From NCBI GenBank assembly GCA_947034885.2, contig OX344752.2, positions 11,532,001-11,596,000 on the forward strand: DNA of 64,000 bases. The letters are read 5' to 3'. The DNA is from Thuidium tamariscinum. Taxonomy: Eukaryota; Streptophyta; Bryopsida; Hypnales; Thuidiaceae. The position numbers and the translations under genes are program-made. The notes under the pieces were generated by a model. It was not told the origin of the DNA. It was given only the letters and a program-made list of their open reading frames with translations, and made no database searches. The stretch's first letter is position 1, and every line of letters starts with the position of its first letter. Below, one piece after another: positions 24,540 to 36,564 of this stretch.

Positions 24540-25740
24540 CTGTCCAAGCCAGACTGGCATGGCTTTTTTCTACCCCCACCCCGCCCGGCCTTCAAATTGC
24601 AGGACGGACTTCTCACATTCGTGGCCCCACTCAGGCAGGCAGGCAGCCTCCAATTTCCGATTCTATTTTCGACCCTTTTCCAATGGAGGATTGGAGGTTC
24701 CGTCCGCCATCTGATGAGTGAATCGAGCGAGCAGGCAGACTGTACGCCGCTCTGTACTGTACAGCAGTGTCTAGTAGATGCTCCGTCCCGAACGTGTTTT
24801 GTGGACGGCACAGTTTCCCACACAGTATAACATACATGCATATATGTTCGCATCTACAGTTCGACACAATCAAACGTAAGTTACTGCGAACGGTGCGAAG
24901 AAGACGACGGCGAAGAGGAAGTAGTAGTAGAAGAAGAAGTCATCCGCAAGCCAAATGATTTCGAGTCTGATTTTTTCACGGATGCTTTTTGGAAGGCTCC
25001 GAAGTGGTGACTGCCGGAACCCCAGCACAAGTTGGCCCGGGCGATTGGATTCCGATCGATGGATTCCTTGGGGATCGAAGTACCAATCAATGGGGATGCA
25101 GCGAAAGGGAAATCTAAGGCGACTTGCATTGTGTGCATCGAACTGAGGAACGCGACGGACGGAGAACCGAAGGAAGAAAGAATACTGTTGCATCTGGGGT
25201 CAAATAATACTGGAATCGTCTTTAATTGGGAGGTATCGATACTAAATTGGGAGCTTCCTTGTAAGCCTTCCAATGCAAAGGCAAGGCAAGGGCCAATGCG
25301 AGGCCAATGCGAAGACCCTTTCCGTCGGGCAAGCCGAAAGTCTTCAGTTCTTCCGCCCCTTCGAAGCTACGTACTGTATGATTGCTTGCTTTCAGTCAGA
25401 TCAGTCTGATTCAGGGAGCATGGACCTCCGGCCGGAACGAACCACGGACGACGACCGGATGAGGGATCGGAGGACTTTGGTTGCGCTGGGGGGTCGAATT
25501 TTGTTTGCAACCCAACAAACAGAATACACAATAATGACAGCAATGATGTAGGGTGATGTTTGGGAGGGCCTGAATTGAAGGCAAAGCCGGGACACTCACG
25601 TTGGAAACAGATGCCCTTCAGCCTGGAAAGCTAGGAGTCAAAGGACCGAAGGACGGAGCCTGTGACCGTGAAGGATGGATCCTATGACCGTGAAGGACGG
25701 AGCCTATGACCGTGGAGTCAAGCCTCCCTCTGTGTCCTCC
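24540..25740. other. GC-richer low-copy patch, possible gene remnant
   Basis: About 1.2 kb with clearly higher GC and CpG than the flanks and overlapping chance frames on all strands. One plus-strand frame after a plausible acceptor (CATCTACAG at about 24857) reads CEEDDGEEEVVVEEEVIRKP and then NDFESDFFTDAFWKAPKW before TGA at about 25000. That is an acidic, protein-like end. I recognise no family. It could be a decayed gene, a short last exon, or a CpG-rich promoter. Frames at 25032-25409 (+) and 24881-25273 (-) are alternatives of similar weight. Confidence 0.3.
25651..25716 (+). repeat. 22-bp tandem repeat, three units
   Basis: Three consecutive units of GGACGGAGCCTATGACCGTGAA type start at 25651, 25673 and 25695, with 1-3 differences. 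It sits at the edge of the GC-rich patch. Confidence 0.9.
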
Positions 25741-26791
25741 AGCCCTTCTTTTTCTTTGGCATCATTGTCATTGGGCTAGATTGCACCATTTCAAAATACA
25801 TGTCTTTTTTTTGCTAGATAAAAGTAATCTTTTTTTTGCCAATTTTTTTTCAATTCTCTAGATGAAGAAGTGTATGAATATGATGGAAAAGTGATTTTAA
25901 GTCTAAAAGACAAATGAATGTAGAAATACAATGCTTCACCAAATTTGAAGTGATCGCTGTCTTGGCAATTTCTCAAAAAATAAAAAAAGGGTTGGTCTCC
26001 TCTAGTTTTATGACTGAAATTTCAGTGGTTTTTATTTCTCAAGAATGGAATCATGTGTCTAATGTTTTTTGACATAATTTTGGATCTTTTATTATTTAAA
26101 ATTTTCTTTTGGGGGAGGGTGGGTTAAATTCACATGAATTTTGAAGAAAACATAAAGAAGATTTGTATCAAATACTACATGCAAATCAAGTTCCAAAGTG
26201 TGAAATTCTTGTAGCAGAAGTACATTGTAGTACAGAGTAAATATTGTCAAATTGTATGAAGACTTTTTAGCTGTTAGTCCATATTTAGAAACATAGTTAT
26301 AGATCCTCAACTTTAGGCTTCACTAAAATGCTTATTTGAAGAAATTTTTTCAAATTTCAAAGTAGAATTGAAACTACATTTGAAAAGCTTTATTTTGTTA
26401 GTTGTATTCAAAAGAAGAAGAAAAATTTGAATGTCAAAATTGGGTTTTGAGGAGAAAATGATCAAAATATTAAAGAATACCAGATATATATATTTTAATT
26501 TATAAACAAACAATTAAAATGCTTTAAACTTACATCAAAGATGAAGATATAGCATCATTAATGTTGCCCTAAAGAATCAAATGAAATTTATCCATTCTTC
26601 AAATATGCACAAAGCTTATTTGACCACCTAAAATATATAAAAAGGTTTCCAATGTTCTTCTAGGGTTAGAGTAGTGCATCAATCATGTTATGAGAATTTA
26701 TTATTCATGATGGGTGGTTGTATTTGGAAAACTTCAATTCATACTTGTAATCAAAGCTCCTAAAATTGATAAGAAAAGTATGTAATCGTAG
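25741..26791. other. Intergenic, nothing recognised
   Basis: AT-rich; the minus frames of 61-72 codons are Phe/Lys/Asn-rich and not gene-like. Confidence 0.5.
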
Positions 26792-27131
26792 GGTCATTGT
26801 AAGAAACACCATGTGTTTTTTGTATTGTTTTCTAAAATATTTCTTTTTCTTCAATAGTGCTACAAAATTTAGAAAACAATTTTAAGAAAAAGTAATAAAT
26901 ATGTTTAATGTATACACCTTTAAGAAGAAAGTACTACAGGAAGGAAAAACATAGAAAATTTGTCTAAGTAGAAAACTAGAAAAGTGAAAAACCTCATGAA
27001 AATTGGTACATTCACATTTTAATTTGCAAAAATAGTAAAAAAAATTTTAAAGATAAAAAATAAAATTGACCATTTGAAAAAACTAAGTAGTTATGAGATT
27101 CCACCAAAAGAGTGAACTTAGAACCAATTAT

Positions 27132-27354
27132 GCTAGTATGTGAGCATGAACATGCAAACATGTGAGCTTCTTATATGTATATAAGTAGATATACTACCAC
27201 TTTGAAGGTGTTTATAGTAAAAATACCTATAATATAGGTACCTATAGTATAAATACACTCTTATCATAGAAGGTTTCTATAGTATAAGCACCTACACTAT
27301 AGGTACATTATCTTTGAGGTTCATAAGCTCACACTTTTACGCTCACATACTAGC
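27132..27354. mobile_element. Family C MITE, full length (C1)
   Basis: A 223-bp element with TIRs GCTAGTATGTGAGC and GCTCACATACTAGC. The interior is a chain of short near-palindromes (CCTATAATATAGG, CCTACACTATAGG). It lies at the junction of the B3 left part and the start of B4. Confidence 0.75.
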
Positions 27355-27355
27355 A

Positions 27356-28817
27356 ACCATGATTGCAAAAAACACTTGTATCATATTTTGTGTCATATTG
27401 CATCTTGATCTATTTTTTAGCCATAACTTTTATCTTTGACTCCAATTGACTCAAGATTTGTAGAGAAGGTAGTCATGACTATTATAAACCTTCCCAAAAA
27501 ATTTCATAATTTTCAAAAATAGTTTACTATCCAAATATAGACCCCAATTGAATGTCACACTAGCTAATTTGGAGTTTTTTAGTACTATAGTGAGTACCCC
27601 AAAAAACAAATTTTGAACTAAAATTTGGATGAGATGGTCTTCTAGTAGACTTGTAGCTTTCCAAGAAAGGAATTTCAAAAAAAGTTATTTTTATGTCGTG
27701 TGAAAGTTTACAAAGTGAGCTTCTTTTTGCTCGCATTTTGAAATATATAAACTATTATTTTAGTGATTTTCTTGATGAATGACCATCTTCATAAATTTGT
27801 TACAAATGGAAAGTTTTGATTTTGTAAATTTACTTAATTTTTCTATTTTTTTCCTAACTAAAACATCAAATTATGTATTTTCTTGAAACTTGGCACCTTT
27901 CTAGTTCTCTTACTAGGTCATTGCAAGAAACACCGTCCATTTTCTGTAGCATTTTAGAAATGGATGTTTCTTTCTTTGGGAGTACTATTTAATTAGAAAA
28001 TAAATTTTTTTAAATGAAAAAAATGTCCAATGTATACACCTTGAAGAAGAAGGTACTTTACGAAGGAAAAACTTAGGAAAATTCTCTAAGTAGGAGAACT
28101 AGAAAAGTGGAAGGTCTCATGAAAATGGGCATATTTACATTTTAATTTGTAAAAAATAGGAAAAGCTTCTTTTTTTCAAATCTAAAATTGGCCATTTAGA
28201 AAGAATTGATGGTGATGAGATTTCATGAAAAAAATAATCTTAGCACCATCATTAATGGTCAGAAATTACGTGCAATAGGAATGTTGTTTGAACGCATGTA
28301 GAGCACAATCAAGACATAAAATAATATATTTTTAGATTCCCTTTGGTAGGAATTTGCTTTCTTATTATGCAACTACACCATGAAAATTTCAACTTTAGAT
28401 CATTAAATTTGGGGACTCCTAACATAGTAAAAACCCCTAAATCTCAGTTTGTTACAAATTAACAAAAATCAATTTTAAATATAAAATGATTTTTTTTAAT
28501 TTCTGAAAATTAAGTGATGTAAAAACCATCAAGTTAGAGAAGTACAATAATTATTCCATATTATCAAATATTTTAATTCAAAAGTCATAGCAGAAAAGAA
28601 CGTCATTCCGATTGTGACAGGAAATAGGACCGGTGTTTCTTGCAATCACCCTACTTAGAGAATTTTTCTATGCAATTCCTTCCTTGTTTACCTTTGTCTT
28701 AAAGTTGTATACATTATTCATATTTTTCAAATTTAAAAAAAGTATTCTAGTTTTAAAGTATTCCCCAAAAAATCATGAAAACATAACAATTAGTATAGTT
28801 GTTTCTTGCAATCACCC
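27356..28817. mobile_element. Family B element, inverted, nested in B3 and split by B5 (B4)
   Basis: The reverse complement of B2 matches 27361-27914 (GATTGCAAAAAACACTTG, ATAACTTTTATC, GACCCCAATTGAATGTCACAC). It then resumes at 28652 (TACTTAGAGAATTTTT) and ends CTTGCAATCACCC at 28817. The jump is exactly at B5's insertion point. Confidence 0.65.
27915..28651. mobile_element. Family B element, full length, nested in B4 (B5)
   Basis: A 737-bp element with ends AGGTCATTGCAAGAAACACCG and CGGTGTTTCTTGCAATCACCC, flanked by TACT at 27911-27914 and 28652-28655. Removing the element and one TACT restores the B4 sequence CTTACTTAGAG, as in B2's complement. It is the innermost, hence the youngest of the nest. 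Confidence 0.8.
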
Positions 28818-29155
28818 ACATAGAATAATATATTTTCAAATTTCCTTTAGAAGATATGTGCTTTATTAGTAAGCAAAGAGACCATGAAAATTTTGGCTAT
28901 GAATCATTAAATTTGGGAACTCGTAACGTAGTGAAAACACCTAACTTCATTTTTGACAATTCAAAAAAATAAATTATATATAGAATATTTTTTCACAATT
29001 TCTTAAAAATAAGGGGTCTAATTACAATAAAGTTAAACATGTTCAATAAAATTTTCATGTTCAATGGACTTGTGCTTCATAAGTTATATTGTACAATATC
29101 AAGGTATACCCCAATAATTGTGACAAGAAATAGGACCAATGTTTCTTGCAATGAC

Positions 29156-30731
29156 CCTGCACAAATTTTATAGTGTTTTGAGGCCCAAAATTGCTTTAGT
29201 GTATTTATATACAAAGTAGTATAAAATCTTCATATTTGATTTTTTTTTAAATCCATTAGTTGATTTGTTCAAGTGTATCTTTCCAAAATTTTGAAGAAAA
29301 TCCCTAGTCATTGCAAGTTCAATGTACCTAAATTCAAAAAGTAGATTATTGTGAATCTTCTATAAGATGAAGTTCTTACTTTCAGATTTTTTTGGAAGAA
29401 ATAACATGTGCCCTTGTCCCATTACTTTTATATTCATCTTACAAAATTATAAAGTAGAAGGTAATATTGAAATGTTTTCTCAAACATTGAATATCTCTTT
29501 TTTCTTTGAAAATTTTCAAGAATGAGTTTGAAAAATCACTCAAACTCTTTTTCAATCTTCATTGCCTACAAAATAAACTCTTAGTAACTTCCATCTAATT
29601 ACTTTAGAATTGAATGGTTCAAATATTTTTGTGTGCCATCTAAAAAATAAACTTAAATTAAATAATCTTTTTAAGAATATGTTTTAAGCTCCTTAATTTA
29701 AGAACAAAATAGAAAATTTTATAAAATTTGTAATATATATTCAAATGACTTGAAACAAAACTTCACATAAAGATTTGGATGATTAGCTCTTGTTCTAAAG
29801 ATTTTTTTGCAAAAGTTCTAAATTATAAAGGCAATAGATCTTTCCATGGATTTAAAATAATCTAAAGTATTTACCTAAGCCAATGGGATTTAACAATCAC
29901 TAAATACGGGGCGTACATTCATGTTTATCTTTGTGTGGAGGAAATAAATATAAAATGCTCATAGCATTGCTCTAAGCACCTTTTTTGGAACTAGATGGCA
30001 ATCCAAGTTAGATCATTGGATTTTGCATCCTTGCGCTCATAATTGTTTTAGCTTCTAATTTATTTCAAACTCTTCAAACTTATTGTTCAATTTCAAATGT
30101 CAATTAGTCATGCTCATTTCATCTATTTTCAACTAGTCATGTTCATCTCATCTATTTCAATTAAGTTAACTAAGAAATCATGCAAAATTCATAGTAAAAC
30201 CTTGCCATAGTTCTAAAATTAAATTTACCAAGTTCTAAAAACCATTAAGCTATTGTCACCAAATTGATGCAAAAAAAAAATAGAAATTTTAAATGTTAAT
30301 GCAATTTACATGTTTTTGTGGAATACAATTCTTTTGTTAAAAAAAATTACAGTCTATGTAGAGTACTCAAAGCATAGAAGAAATAGAATTAGATTCTTTA
30401 GACCTTTATATGTAGCAACTCTGGTAATCAATTTTGTTTGCACTGACCTAGTGCTTGATTCAACAATATATATTGTATAACTACAATATATAATTAATGG
30501 ATCAATGAGTAGATAGTGTCCAAAAGTCAAAATAAGGTGTATTAAATTGTCCTAGCTCTTAAATATCTTCTAATACATGTCTCCATTTTATTTTGCAATA
30601 ATCTAGTAGTAAGCATTTTAAGGTAGAAAAGATTTATTCTCTTTTTCTTGTATAGAAATTACAAAAATTATAAAAAAATTATATAAGAGTCTAGAATATA
30701 TGTTTAATCATTGCTTCTAGTTGAAAACTAC
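29156..30731. other. Intergenic, nothing recognised
   Basis: About 1.6 kb of AT-rich sequence without visible repeats or frames. Confidence 0.5.
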
Positions 30732-31030
30732 ATTAGAAGAGATTTGAAGGCTCTAGGAGCCCGCAAGTTCCCACAGCCCGAAATCGTGTAATCTGTTGGA
30801 GGAACGCAGTTTTGCAAGAATCCTACGTGGTCAAGATCGTGCCACATCATTAACTTTTCTTTTTTTGAATTTTTTTCATATTTCAGCCCCCCACTCCCCA
30901 CTCCACAATTTTTTTAAAAAAATTTTTTTTTTTTTGAGAAATGTTGGCTTGACAACGGCCAGCTGTTCCTAAACCAGTTTTGGGAACAATCCTGAAACGG
31001 CCCTTTGGAGCCCTCAAATCCCTCCTAATG
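30732..31030. mobile_element. Family J MITE, full length (J3)
   Basis: It starts CATTAGAAGAGATTTGAAGGC and ends GAGCCCTCAAATCCCTCCTAATG. It has internal T-rich runs (TTTTTTTTTTTTGAG) and a GTTCCCACAGCC/GGGAACAATCC pair. Confidence 0.75.
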
Positions 31031-31879
31031 CTTGAAAGCTGATTTAAAGAATGGTTCTTGTCTAGAATCCAGGATCAATGTTAGAAAATATTTAATTTAT
31101 GAGGATCCTACTTTATATAATTAAACTATTCACATTGTAGATTAGTCTTACCTAAAGTACTTTAATAAGTCGCAAAAGATATTTTGTTTCAAAAGATTTA
31201 AAGATCCCTAGAAACCTTGTATTTATCCCCTTCAAATGCCCAAATGGTGGATCCTATAAAATCAAGGTACTTTCATGAACTAGTGCACACTTGTACATTA
31301 ACTATTGTTTATATGTTTGTATGACTAGGATGCACTTTTTATACCTTCCAATCTTCATTTCATGAATTTTTTAAATTTTCTTTTATTATTGACTTTTTCA
31401 CAAATTCCATTATTTAATATTAACCAAGTTCATCCCAATCTAGTAGAACTATATAGATTCTATACTGGTATTTACACTCACATGGCAATATTTATTAGTG
31501 GCATTTGCACACAACCCATACAACAACATACAAAAAATTAGAGTAATCTTCTAATGCATAGACAATCCCTAAGGGCCAAATGCATCATTCTCTCTTTTGT
31601 ACAAAGTAACTATTATATATACATATCCTATTCATTTTATGAGACTACAATGTTACAAGGTTTAACCAAAATTTATCATATTGTTAGTAAAGTTGTCCAC
31701 TATAACTTGTCACATACCTACAACATTGATAGTAGTGAGTACAATAGAAAACCACCGATTATAGCCAATAGATCTATTTTGAGTTGTCACCTAGGAGATG
31801 ACCCATTATATATTTTTCTTCAAGAAATGAGATTTGGGTGACAAACTATATTTAAGGTGATAGATTGAATGGAGTAGTT
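31031..31879. other. Intergenic, nothing recognised
   Basis: One 95-codon plus frame (31554-31841) without recognisable features. Confidence 0.45.
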
Positions 31880-32130
31880 AGTGACTACAACAAGAACCTT
31901 CACCCTTTAAGTGTAGATTTAGTACCAAAAGTGGTTCTCTTAAGCCTTTATGTTGTAGCCATGTTAAAAAATATTGTGATTGCTTTAAATAAGTAAGATG
32001 ACCATTATGGATATACTTTGTGACAGTTTTGGAGTAGTTTAAAGACTCTTTGGGACCATTATAGGCAATACACTTCAAAAATATAAACAAATTCACACTT
32101 TGTAAAAAGAATTTTTTAAAATTAAATTGT
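31880..32130 (+). repeat. Dispersed repeat L, copy 3
   Basis: GTAGCCATGTTAAAAAATATTGTGATTGC, GATGACCATTATGGATATAC and CAAATTCACACTTTGT match copy 1. It adjoins G copy 2. Confidence 0.6.
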
Positions 32131-32131
32131 T

Positions 32132-32690
32132 TTCACTGTTGCTGACATTTATCTTTACATGGGAGAAATAGAAGATCCCAGCCATCCCATGAGGGCAAAC
32201 TCCGAATTTTGACCATGATGGGAACCTTATCACTTTCATCAATTTTGATCTCAACAAATGGGAACTTACTTTTTGTGTTTTCATTTCCTAAGGGCAAAAC
32301 ACCCATTCCCGCACCTGTTTCTTGCAATGGACTGTAGATTCATCCAAATGTGTCAATAGAGTTCCCTTAATGTGTTCACCACATGTGTGATTGTAATTTG
32401 CTGACACAATTGAAGGACACATAGGAAAATCTGGTTGGCTGAGTGTTGATTTTCGCAAGGTTCAGTTTTGGGGGCACCTGTACGACGGTTCCCCAGGTTT
32501 AGGGAGCCAACACTTTGAAAATTTGTAGAAATTACATACTGTATCCAAAAAATCTAATTTTGCTTTTTAATATTCATGATTTTCACTCGCTAATACTAGG
32601 AAAATATCATTTTTAGAAAACCTGCCTCCAACTATGCTGAATTCCTTATTCGGACGGTTTTCTGTGTTTCCACTGTAGTTTTTCTGAACG
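32132..32690 (-). repeat. Dispersed repeat G, copy 2
   Basis: Inverted relative to copy 3. It shares CTGTAGATTCATCCAAATGTGTC, AGCCAACACTTTGAAAAT and GCCTCCAACTATGCTGAATTCC. The 60-80-codon minus frames over it lie inside the repeat. Confidence 0.7.
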
Positions 32691-33244
32691 TTGGTCAAAA
32701 GGTGAAAACTAGTCCACTCCACCAGTCCATCAACTGACTGAACATTACAAATGTTGTGTGTTCCATTATTTGTGCGACCCATTGGCAAGAAGTTTCTTTT
32801 GGTAGGCAAGTAGGGACATCTTCTTTTCTCACTTCTTGGCCAGACAAGTCCATATCTCCCTTACTTTTTTATTCTTTTTTTTTTCAAACATGTGGGGCAT
32901 GCTTTTTCAAGAACATCCCCACCCAACCAACCGCAGAACCAAAGGAGCAAGGAACAATCCGTCAAGTCGGTCAGTCGGTCTCCTTCCCACAAAGTCCCCC
33001 AAATGAGAAGCGAATATACTCCCAGGCGGGCCTTCAATCACTCGCAGGTTGAGTCTCCCTTTGTTGACTCTGTGACTCTGGTGGAGAATCTCCGTGGGGG
33101 GAGCCTGGCAATCATTCATTCGAAGGTCCCTCAATCAAAGTTGGCGGGGCTCTCAACTATTATTTCCACAAGAAAGGCCCCAGGACCTCATCCACTCCAC
33201 CTTGGCCTCGTCCCCAGATTCTCCAGGCAGATGTGATTGGAACC
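32691..33244. other. Low-copy GC-richer patch, no gene called
   Basis: Segment 32900-33240 has near-balanced base composition and overlapping frames of 75-114 codons on both strands. None has convincing composition or a recognised domain. Confidence 0.35.
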
Positions 33245-33495
33245 ATTGGATGAAACTAGGAGACTGCAGGGTCTCGGAATGCGGGAACGCAGTTTCTATC
33301 CCGTGAACTCGAATCCTACGTGGTCGCGACCCTACTATGTAATTTTATTTTATTTTTTCATATTTCAGGACCCAATTTTTATTTTTATTTTTAAAAAAAT
33401 TTATTTTTATTTTGGATTAAAGCTGGCCTGACAGTGGCCAATGGCATTGGGAACCTTTTCGCAAACAAACCCAAAACGGCCCTGTCATGCCCTAT
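33245..33495. mobile_element. Family J MITE, degraded (J5)
   Basis: It matches J3 through GAACGCAGTTT, GAATCCTACGTGGTC, a T-rich centre, GGCCTGACAGTGGCCA and CAAAACGGCCCTGTC. The terminal CATTAG/CTAATG are altered. Confidence 0.55.
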
Positions 33496-33551
33496 TAATA
33501 AATAAATGTACTCATTCAAACATTTATTTACATCTATGCAATTATGTTAGT

Positions 33552-34296
33552 GGGTCATTGCAAGAAACACTTCATGTTTTTGTCTCAAAAATGCAGTTTT
33601 TTGGCATAGGATTGGCAGTCTTGCACAATCTTGCCAAAACTATGTGTTTGCACTATGCTTGTCAATATTAGCCATTGATTTCGGGCGCTTGTAAATCTAG
33701 GCTGTTGATTTAGTACTATGTAGTACTGTGCAATACTACAAAGTACTATGAAGTACTATTCAGGCCACTAGGAGCAGAAAATAGCAGAAAAGGAGTATGT
33801 GGACCTTTTCATTTTTAGTAATTCAAAAAAAATTCAAAAAATTATTCTTCTAAACAAAATTTTATTCACTTTGCAACAAAAAATTCCTTTAGGAAATTTT
33901 TTCCCTCTTCATAGTCTTTGTGCAAAGGAAGGTCACTTTGACCCCATGTGCACAATAGACATGTTACTATTATTATAAAAACTCATTGCCAATCCTTAAA
34001 ATGTTAATAGGCTTCCAATTTGTCGAATTTTTGGCTTCAAATTCAAATTTTTTGAGTAAAAAATAGGACTAAAAACCTCCAAAATGGCCAAGGTAGACAC
34101 CCAATTGGGGGCAATTTAAAATAGTGAACTAATTTTTAAAAAATTGAAAAAATTACTCAATATCTAAAACTTTTGTATGCACCTTCGTTCCAAATTTTAA
34201 GCTCAAAAGTTAAAATATGCAAAAGTTATGAGCAAAAAAATACTTGTTGGAGGTCAAGGGGACAAAAAAAAGGACAAGTGTTTCTTGCAATCACCC
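33552..34296. mobile_element. Family B element, full length (B6)
   Basis: A 745-bp element with TIRs GGGTCATTGCAAGAAACAC and GTGTTTCTTGCAATCACCC. It has TAGT duplications at 33548-33551 and 34297-34300. No ORF. Confidence 0.8.
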
Positions 34297-34475
34297 TAGT
34301 GCATGAGCAAAGATATATGAACCTAGTTGTAGATAGGTACCTACAACCACTTGAAGGTGTTCATAAGATATGTACTTAAAACAAACGGACCTATAACCAA
34401 ATAAGTGTTGATAAAATAAACTCATGGACTCATGAGCTCATAGATTCTATGTTCGCATGCTCTCACTCCTTGTAC
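34297..34475. repeat. Possible degraded family C copy
   Basis: The stretch GTGCATGAGCAAAGATATATGAACC...TAGATAGGTACCTACAACCACTTGAAGGTG...CATGCTCTCACTCC follows the order of C1 motifs, but no TIR is intact. It adjoins B6. Confidence 0.35.
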
Positions 34476-34639
34476 TCTATGGATGTAAAAAGTTTCAAAC
34501 ACCAATGAAGAAATTTTTTCCATTAAAAATAAATGAAAAAAAAAGTTGCACTATGTAAAGAGTGGTATGAGCGAAATTTCCCTTGTGTCACAACTCATTG
34601 TTGTCATTGTTGTATAGTGACTAATGAAACTAAGTACAT

Positions 34640-34744
34640 TAACACGCTTTCACTTGCCAACAAGATTATATGAAAATTTGAACAACCTAATAATAGTAAC
34701 CAGTCCCAGTACCAATTTTTGGTACTTTTGGGTGTACCTACCTT
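34640..34744 (+). mobile_element. Family A MITE, truncated (A4)
   Basis: Only the right 105 bp remain: CTTTCACTTGCCAACAAGAT through GTGTACCTACCT followed by TA. The subterminal inverted repeat is lost. Confidence 0.65.
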
Positions 34745-35355
34745 ATTGGGTCATTGAAATTGAATCACACAAGGAAACCAACCATGCCCTCTCGCAAAAA
34801 GAGATTTTTACATAAAAATTAACCTTATAAAGACATTACAGACCAAAATGACCTAATGGATGATAGGAAATTCTTGCATATAAGACATAAGTACTATTGT
34901 TCATCTTTGAGGTTGTGAATAGTAGTTTGGTCTCCAATGAATACTATTGAATTTCTTAAAGTAGATGATTCACATTGTTGCAAAAATGATGATTTCAACA
35001 AAGACCAACTCACGTTTATAGAATTAACCCTTGAAGGACGCACTGGTGACCATAGAAATCATGCATTTTGATATGGTGTGACATCATCTGCTTTGAATAA
35101 GCCAAATATACTCATTGGAAATCAAAGTCCTATTAGGAAGATCTCCCCTTTCTTCTCCTAATACCGAAGATGAATAGTTGCACTTCTATCCTACAAAGAA
35201 AGATTCTTTGTCATTCATCAATGCCAAAACATCTTGTAGGGTTAAGGCACTTGAAAAAAAAAGTGAAAAAAATTTACAACTCATTGTTTGATCCCTGTAT
35301 CCCATAACATTCAGTAGCACTCTGCAAGACTACCTTCCTAAGGACAGAATCGTAT
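34745..35355. other. Intergenic, nothing recognised
   Basis: AT-rich sequence between A4 and the hairpin cluster. Confidence 0.5.
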
Positions 35356-35405
35356 GAAATATCCCACATCATTCCATCCAAAAGGATGAAATGGTGTGGA
35401 ATATT
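35356..35405. repeat. Short hairpin, about 21-bp arms
   Basis: ATATCCCACATCATTCCATCC, then AAAA, then GGATGAAATGGTGTGGAATAT. There are two or three mismatches in the stem. Confidence 0.75.
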
Positions 35406-35427
35406 CCACACCAAATCAGTAACTTTT

Positions 35428-35530
35428 ATTCAGTAGCAAGGCAAAGAAGCAACGCGTCAGAGTTTCAGCTTGGAATTCATGGATGACTCTGCCTGCTTGG
35501 AAAAGGCAGAGTCTCTTCTTGCTACTGAAT
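35428..35530. repeat. Nested stem-loop
   Basis: The outer arms ATTCAGTAGCAAG (35428-35440) and CTTGCTACTGAAT (35518-35530) enclose an inner hairpin GACTCTGCCT...AGGCAGAGTC (35485-35513). Another ATTCAGTAGCA occurs at 35310. Confidence 0.75.
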
Positions 35531-35811
35531 GTTATGCCATATGTGTTGCTGGGATTTTTTTTTTTTTTTTAATTTCCACAAACGAAACAAAAATTCATTG
35601 CATGTTGCTGGGATTCAGTTGCTTGAGCTCAATTCTTTTCTTTCTTTCTGGAACTGAAATTGATGGAGTTTTCAACTTCATTTGAGATTCCAGTGACCCA
35701 AACATTTACAAAGTCAAAGAAAGTCTGACAACGTTTACTCATCCTTAAGTCTTTACAGCTCTGATGTACATCCATCTACCATACTGTATGTGAATCAATC
35801 AACATGCAGTG

Positions 35812-36180
35812 GAAACACCCAAAACCGTCCAAATGAGGAATTCAGCATAGTTGGAGGCAACGTTTTCTAAAAATGATATTTTTCTAGTATTAGCGAGTGA
35901 AAATCATGAATATTAAAAAAAAAATAGATTTTTCGGAGACAGTATGTAATTTCTACAAATTTTCAAAGTGTTGGCTCCCTAGACCTATGGAACCGTCCTG
36001 TAAGTGCCCCCAAAATTGAACCCTGCGAAAATCAACACTCAGCCAACCAAATTTCCCTATGTGTCCTTCAGTTGTGTCAGCAAATTACAATCATACATGT
36101 GGCAAACACATTAAAGGAAGTCTACTGACACATTTGGGTGAATCTACAGTCCATTGCAAAGAACAGGTGCAGGAATGGGT
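35812..36180 (+). repeat. Dispersed repeat G, copy 3
   Basis: GTGGAAACACCCAAAACCGTCC to AGGTGCAGGAATGGGTGTTT. It is about 85-90 percent similar by eye to copy 2, and more distant from copy 1. Confidence 0.7.
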
Positions 36181-36233
36181 GTTTTGCTCTTAAGTTAACC
36201 AATTTCCTCTTGCTCAACAAGCATATGTTGTGT

Positions 36234-36457
36234 AAGGTAGGAGGTCTATCCATAAACCAACCATCTAAGGGCTGGAATTGAATTTCGGGGAGTGAAACAT
36301 CTTGAATATTTTTTAGTAAATTTTCCTTGAAAAACAAGTGGAACAAACATGTAAATTGAGTGGTTTCATATTTTTGGGTGTTTGTGGAATTAGTTATAAA
36401 TTTTTGGAGTTTGAAAAAAAATGTTCATTTGAAGTCATCAAAAGTGACCACCTCCTT
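36234..36457 (+). mobile_element. Family E MITE, shortened copy (E4)
   Basis: It begins AAGGTAGGAGGTCTATCCATAA and ends CCACCTCCTTAA. The stretch ...GTGGTTTCATATTTTTGG matches other E copies. The right half is shortened relative to E3. Confidence 0.6.
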
Positions 36458-36564
36458 AAACATGTAGATTTGATACATTGAAGAAAGCAAAATGTACCTC
36501 TGAATCATATATGCTTTTAATGTTAGGCTGGAGTTCAAGCCTCCCTACCTTACCAATTCCATTA

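Larger units (their letters stand above)
26792..29155. mobile_element. Family B element split by nested insertions (B3, outer)
   Basis: The left TIR GGGTCATTGTAAGAAACACC is at 26792. The left part runs to about 27131 and the right part resumes at about 28818 (ACATAGAATAATATATTTTC) to TTTCTTGCAATGACCC at 29155. The break point is placed by comparison with B5, where the corresponding sequence is continuous around 28315. The interval between is filled by C1, B4 and B5. Confidence 0.65.

Noticed and set aside
24881-25273. 130-codon minus frame in the GC-rich patch
   Set aside because: Ser-rich tail is the complement of a GAAGAA/GTAGTA purine run. Overlaps equally long plus frames and has no recognisable domain.
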